8,092 nt of DNA, taken from CAZTLE01 sp964614415. Its GTDB lineage: Bacteria; Bacteroidota; Bacteroidia; Flavobacteriales; Flavobacteriaceae. Shown piece after piece: positions 6,450-8,092 of the stretch. The notes under the pieces were generated by a model. It did no database searches. It had not been told where the DNA came from and was given only the letters and a program-made list of their open reading frames with translations. Position numbers and translations under genes: made by a program. The number at the start of each line of letters is the position of its first letter. The first letter of the stretch is position 1. Where the stretch lies: the NCBI GenBank assembly GCA_964614415.1, contig CAZTLE010000179.1:1-8092 (forward strand), given 5' to 3'.

Positions 6450-7178
6450 CTACAGGTTGGAGAACAGGGTGGCAATCCCGATTCCCAGGATGAGGAACAG
6501 TACAAATTTGCGAAATTGGTCCTGGGAGATCCGATTTAATATTTTCTTACCGATCCAGGTCCCGAGTATGCTAACTACAATGAGTATGGGTATGAGATAG
6601 AGCAACTCCTTCCGGATGTAGCCATTGAAGTAATAGATCACTGTCCTACTCGAATCCACACCGAGGTCTATTACCGCCGATGTTGCAATGAACATATTCT
6701 TGTCCATTTTGAACGCTGCCATGGTCATTCCACGAATGGCCCCGCCCGTACCCAGGAGTCCGGCGCTAAGACCCGATAGAGCACCTCCTACGACAGCATT
6801 GCGATTGGTGTCAATGATCTTCAGTTTTTTGAAGATGAGGAAGATCAAACTAAGTACAATAAGAAAAGCGCCCAGGAAGAAAGTTAGCCAGACAGCATTC
6901 AGGTAGTTGCTCAGCCAGGCACCTATCGACACAAATATGACCGCAGGAATTCCCAGGGCTATAATGATCCGTTTATTCAATCCCTTTCTGAAAAAGGCAA
7001 TCTTGGTGATGTTGCTGGTAACGTGAAATAAAGCGGTAATACCCAAAACAGCCTGAAAGTCCAGGAAGAAATTGGCGACGGGAACAAAGAATACCGAGGA
7101 ACCAAAACCTCCTACCGTTCCAAGGATCTCGGCCAACAGGGAGAGGATGACAAAAACAGGAAGGTAACGATCTAGCAT
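6450..7178 (-). CDS. TSUP family (TauE/SafE) membrane transporter
   Basis: The 242-residue protein is hydrophobic throughout, with about seven or eight membrane helices, and shows the two-repeat layout of the TSUP family: 'LGTVGGFGSSVFFVPVANFF' near residues 19-38 and 'GLSAGLLGTGGAIRGMTMA' near 136-154. These Gly-rich half-helices are the substrate-site signature. Members export or import organosulfur or sulfur anions such as sulfite or sulfoacetate, or are of unknown specificity. The substrate cannot be read here. It could work with the neighbouring HMA protein only by speculation, since the genes converge. The start at 7178 begins helix 1 directly and lies 16 bases after a TACTTTTG box. The stop TAG (6450-6452) directly abuts the HMA stop, with no intergenic base. 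Confidence 0.9.
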   Translation of the reverse strand: MLDRYLPVFVILSLLAEILGTVGGFGSSVFFVPVANFFLDFQAVLGITALFHVTSNITKIAFFRKGLNKRIIIALGIPAVIFVSIGAWLSNYLNAVWLTFFLGAFLIVLSLIFLIFKKLKIIDTNRNAVVGGALSGLSAGLLGTGGAIRGMTMAAFKMDKNMFIATSAVIDLGVDSSRTVIYYFNGYIRKELLYLIPILIVVSILGTWIGKKILNRISQDQFRKFVLFLILGIGIATLFSNL

Positions 7179-7194
7179 AGCGGCATACTTGATT

Positions 7195-7202
7195 CAAAAG
7201 TA
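7195..7202 (-). promoter_or_regulatory. Candidate -7 box (TACTTTTG) of the TSUP gene
   Basis: TACTTTTG read on the minus strand matches the Bacteroidota TAnnTTTG element, 16 bases before the start codon at 7178. No TTG is seen at the expected 17-23 base spacing upstream, so only half of the promoter is supported. It makes it likely that the gene is transcribed separately from the hydrolase gene. Confidence 0.45.
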
Positions 7203-7229
7203 CGCCGTTAATTCCCTCTAAATCATGAC

Positions 7230-7242
7230 GAAGGTCACCTTC
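7230..7242 (-). other. Palindrome GAAGGT-N-ACCTTC downstream of the hydrolase gene
   Basis: Two perfect 6-base arms around one base lie 6 bases past the hydrolase stop on the minus strand and about 30 bases upstream of the TSUP -7 box. It could be a short terminator-like hairpin for the hydrolase gene, though no run of T follows, or an operator for the TSUP gene. Length is marginal. Confidence 0.3.
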
Positions 7243-7248
7243 TCGGTT

Positions 7249-7929
7249 TTAAAACAGGCTGTCTACGATAATCCTGGCGGCGAACTCGCTGCCTTCCTGT
7301 GATGGATGAAATCCGTCGGGTCCATAAAAGCCGTAGTCACCCGTAGCTGTAATATGATCCCGCCATAGCTCGCCTACGGGACATAGAATTGATCCTGTAA
7401 TTTGGGCGGCACTCGAATAGTTGGCGATAACCCCTTCGAAGGTATGATAGTAGGGGATCGACGGCCATACCATAAAGAAGGCGAGTTCGGTATCATTGGC
7501 GACACACAGATCCTTGAACAACTGACCGTATTGTATGAGGATCATACGGCCATAGGGCTGGGAGGAAGGTCCTTGTTGCACGACAACGAAATCAAAGGCA
7601 CCTGTTTCAATCAGATCCTGTACATTTCCATCGTTCCAGTGATCGATAAGTGCATAATTGGGGAAAGCCAGTTCTTCTGTTCGTACTTCGATACCCCTGC
7701 GAGCGGCTTCTTCCTCCACCAGAATGGGCAGTGAATTGAAATAGGTGAGGCTGTTGCCTACGAAAAGTACCGAAAAATCGGCTTGAGTATTGTTGTTGTC
7801 ATTGTTAGCGTTACCGTCTTGCACCACGACGGGGTCTACGGCACGTTCTTCGGCTTCGCAGGACATGGCAAAGACGCCCAGGAATAGCAGAACGGAAAGA
7901 ATAGGAATAGTTAGTTTAATACGTAGCAT
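7249..7929 (-). CDS. SGNH/GDSL-type hydrolase, predicted lipoprotein
   Basis: The 226-residue product starts with a basic N-terminus and hydrophobic stretch (about 5-22) ending in 'FAMSC', a loose lipobox with Cys24 as the lipidated residue, so it is probably a membrane-anchored periplasmic or surface enzyme. An Asn-rich linker ('NANNDNNN', about 40-47) follows. The SGNH pattern is visible: block I 'FVGNSLTY' (57-64) with nucleophile Ser60, and block V 'DGFHPS' (205-210) with the Asp205/His208 pair. The usual block III Gly-x-Asn-Asp is not seen; 'VVVQQGPSSQP' (115-125) occupies that place. Family members hydrolyse esters of sugars or lipids; the substrate is unknown. The ATG at 7929 follows an A-rich leader (AAAAAAAGAA), typical of Bacteroidota. 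It is transcribed towards the TSUP gene with a 70-base gap. Confidence 0.85.
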   Translation of the reverse strand: MLRIKLTIPILSVLLFLGVFAMSCEAEERAVDPVVVQDGNANNDNNNTQADFSVLFVGNSLTYFNSLPILVEEEAARRGIEVRTEELAFPNYALIDHWNDGNVQDLIETGAFDFVVVQQGPSSQPYGRMILIQYGQLFKDLCVANDTELAFFMVWPSIPYYHTFEGVIANYSSAAQITGSILCPVGELWRDHITATGDYGFYGPDGFHPSQEGSEFAARIIVDSLF

Positions 7930-8003
7930 TTCTTTTTTTAATGGGAAAGTACCGGTTCTGGGGATAGATTCGGTAAAAATGCTGTGGGACAGGTAATTTT
8001 TGA

Positions 8004-8032
8004 TAAAAGTAACCGATTTGGGTCCTTTTCAA
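8004..8032 (-). promoter_or_regulatory. Possible promoter of the hydrolase gene
   Basis: On the minus strand, TTG (8032-8030), 18 bases and TACTTTTA (8011-8004) resemble the Bacteroidota promoter with one mismatch in the -7 box. The leader to the ATG at 7929 would be about 70 bases, longer than for the other genes. Support is moderate to weak, as A/T-rich intergenic DNA often gives such matches. Confidence 0.35.
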
Positions 8033-8059
8033 GAACTATACGGAGGGTTCTGCTATGGG

Positions 8060-8072
8060 GATCAATTTGATC
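8060..8072. other. 13-base palindrome GATCAA-T-TTGATC in the end region
   Basis: Two perfect 6-base arms flank one base. It lies about 30 bases upstream of the possible hydrolase promoter, a position suited to an operator, but could equally belong to a gene beyond the window. The region 7930-8092 otherwise shows no coding frame I would support. Confidence 0.3.
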
Positions 8073-8092
8073 GCATTATTTCTTTTTATATA

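Noticed and set aside
7230..7250. Intrinsic terminator for a plus-strand gene (palindrome followed by CTCGGTTTT)
   Set aside because: No plus-strand gene ends here and the T-run is only four bases and separated from the stem.
7402..7734. Plus-strand open frame of 110 codons opposite the hydrolase gene
   Set aside because: The minus-strand reading has a signal peptide and SGNH motifs; this frame has none.
7786..7810. Short GTTGTT-like repeat
   Set aside because: It is the Asn-rich linker after the lipoprotein signal, a common flexible tether, and too short to be a meaningful DNA repeat.

Overview
The window looks like a chromosomal segment of a marine-type Bacteroidota, most likely class Flavobacteriia. 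Three things suggest this. Promoters fit the Bacteroidota consensus (TTTG, about 19 bases, TAnnTTTG). Start codons are preceded by A-rich leaders, mostly without a Shine-Dalgarno sequence. The proteins have flavobacterial character, for example the MlaD tail, the HMA protein ending in a 'VSCAVG' segment and the small 4-TM protein. Species is not determinable by eye. I see no mobile element, CRISPR array, tRNA or rRNA.

Positions 1-2618 (+ strand) hold the end of an ABC export operon: a FtsX/MacB/LolE-type permease cut by the window edge, a LolD-like ATPase 3 bases later, and a membrane-anchored protein resembling DUF6544 that overlaps the ATPase by ATGA. The genes are so close that they are probably one transcript, and the third protein may act with the transporter.

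Positions 2615-6037 (- strand) hold a compact five-gene operon, read right to left: mlaE-like permease, mlaF-like ATPase, mlaD-like MCE protein, a four-helix membrane protein and a soluble protein of unknown function. Junctions are -4, +4, -4 and -11 bases. A near-perfect Bacteroidota promoter (6059-6089) lies directly upstream; it moves the mlaE start to 6037 rather than the longer reading at 6088. The first three genes form a lipid-transport (Mla/MCE) ABC system; the last two are candidate accessory parts. The MlaD C-terminal region contains three repeats with a 48-residue period.

Positions 6038-6179 form a divergent control region with a hairpin just before each start codon. On the + strand it serves a small heavy-metal-associated (HMA) protein (6180-6449). 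A TSUP (TauE/SafE) membrane transporter (6450-7178, - strand) converges on it with no gap between stop codons. Positions 7249-7929 (- strand) encode an SGNH/GDSL-type hydrolase lipoprotein. The last 163 bases are non-coding as far as I can see and hold a plausible promoter for the hydrolase and a 13-base palindrome.

Nothing here is a clear new defence or mobile system. The best leads are the two unknown genes fused by overlap to the Mla operon, the 48-residue repeats in MlaD, and the paired hairpins of the divergent control region.
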